Below, in pieces: positions 4,429 through 5,078 of a DNA stretch of 5,078 bases (the stretch's first letter is position 1; every line of letters starts with the position of its first letter). The translations under genes were made by a program, and so were the position numbers. The stretch is from an uncultured Lachnospiraceae bacterium (lineage in GTDB: Bacteria > Bacillota > Clostridia > Lachnospirales > Lachnospiraceae): the NCBI GenBank assembly GCA_902767235.1, contig CACXGR010000205.1, forward strand, positions 1-5,078, written 5' to 3'. Under the pieces are notes generated by a model that saw only the letters and a program-made list of their open reading frames with translations, was not told the origin of the DNA and made no database searches.

Positions 4429-5070
4429 ATGAAATTCAGTAAGGAGAATTGTCTGCTGTACGCAGTCACGGACAGGTCCTGGCTGCGCGGGCAGACGCTG
4501 GCCGCGCAGGTGGAGGCCGCCCTTCGCGGCGGCGTCACAATGGTACAGCTTCGTGAAAAGGATCTCGATGAGGAATCATTTGAAAGAGAGGCACGGGAAA
4601 TACAGAGCCTGTGCCGCTCTTTTCACGTTCCCTTCCTGATCAATGACAATGTGGAACTGGCGCGCAGGATCGACGCGGACGGCGTGCACGTGGGCCAGAA
4701 CGACCTGGGGCCGAAAGAAGTGAGAAAGATCCTGGGACCGGACAAGATCATAGGCGTCACGGCCAAGACAGTAGAACAGGCAAGGGCGGCGCAGGCGGCC
4801 GGCGCGGATTACCTGGGCAGCGGCGCTGTTTTCGGTACTTCTACCAAAAAAGACGCCGTCCGGATGTCTCTTGACCGCTTTGAGGAGATCTGCGAGAGCG
4901 TATCGATCCCCGTCGTCGCGATCGGCGGCGTGACAGGCGACAATATGCGGCAGCTCGCCGGTAGGAGGATGAGCGGATTTGCAATCGTCAGCGGTATTTT
5001 TGCCGCCGAAGATATTGAGGCGCAGACGCGCGAACTGCGCGCGCTGGCAGAAGAGCTGTGCGCGCAGTGA
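4429..5070 (+). CDS. thiE: thiamin phosphate synthase
   Basis: Cytoplasmic TIM-barrel enzyme that couples HMP-PP with thiazole phosphate to make thiamin monophosphate, releasing pyrophosphate. It has 213 residues, normal for ThiE, and runs through the whole barrel: LYAVTD (10-15); GGVTMVQLREKDL (34-46) with the Gln40 and Lys44 substrate contacts; LINDNVELA (70-78) with Asn72-Asp73; GVHVGQNDL (85-93); IIGVTAKT (107-114), where Thr111 replaces the usual serine; the pyrophosphate loop FGTSTKKDA (135-143); VVAIGGV (162-168); and FAIVSGIF (184-191). Active-site roles are taken from knowledge of the B. subtilis enzyme. GRRMSG (178-183) carries two arginines, encoded AGG-AGG, where GADG-like residues are more usual. 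The ATG at 4429 has GGAG 7 bases upstream. It joins the products of ThiD and the HET salvage branch. Confidence 0.97.
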   Translation: MKFSKENCLLYAVTDRSWLRGQTLAAQVEAALRGGVTMVQLREKDLDEESFEREAREIQSLCRSFHVPFLINDNVELARRIDADGVHVGQNDLGPKEVRKILGPDKIIGVTAKTVEQARAAQAAGADYLGSGAVFGTSTKKDAVRMSLDRFEEICESVSIPVVAIGGVTGDNMRQLAGRRMSGFAIVSGIFAAEDIEAQTRELRALAEELCAQ

Positions 5071-5078
5071 CGAGGAAC
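5071..5078 (+). other. possible ribosome-binding site of a further operon gene
   Basis: The eight bases after the thiE stop contain GAGGA (5072-5076), which looks like the start of a ribosome-binding site for a closely spaced next gene. The missing HET kinase thiM would complete the pathway, but its presence is only an inference. Confidence 0.3.

Overview
The window looks like a Firmicutes (Clostridia-type) chromosome segment. The signs are a THI-box riboswitch with an intrinsic-terminator expression platform, strong purine-rich Shine-Dalgarno sites, a TTG start, and the pairing of cytX with thiW, both typical of that group. No ribosomal RNA or phylogenetic marker gene is present, so the assignment is an inference. 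Composition is uneven: sampled 60-base blocks give about 47% G+C in the acetyltransferase at 961-1020, about 42-52% in the first half of thiD, and about 67-68% in late thiD and early cytX.

Left part (1-1159, minus strand): two tandem GNAT N-acetyltransferases of the RimJ/RimL type. The downstream one runs off the left edge of the window. The upstream one starts at a TTG behind a strong Shine-Dalgarno. They are 64 bases apart and probably share the leftward promoter proposed at 1251-1279.

Middle (1160-1620): a divergent control region with no protein gene. It carries short direct and tandem repeats, a leftward promoter, a rightward promoter with a perfect -10, a TPP (THI-box) riboswitch starting almost at the predicted transcription start, a 12-bp intrinsic terminator, and a structured leader before thiD. 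The 3' strand of aptamer helix P4 can pair over 8 bp with the terminator's 5' arm and loop. That gives a readable ligand-ON = termination switch.

Right part (1621-5070, plus strand): a thiamin salvage operon, thiD-cytX-thiW-thiE. CytX imports the pyrimidine (HMP). ThiD phosphorylates it twice to HMP-PP. ThiW is the substrate-binding (S) component of an ECF transporter for the thiazole alcohol (HET). ThiE joins HMP-PP with thiazole phosphate to give thiamin phosphate. The HET kinase (ThiM) is missing and would be expected just past the right edge, where a GAGGA-type ribosome-binding site begins at 5072. No thiC, thiG or thiH is seen, so the module as visible is for salvage, not de novo synthesis. 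thiD and cytX overlap by 17 bases. The cytX-thiW (141 bp) and thiW-thiE (107 bp) gaps are unusually rich in hairpins and match no riboswitch class I recognise; they are the most open question here.
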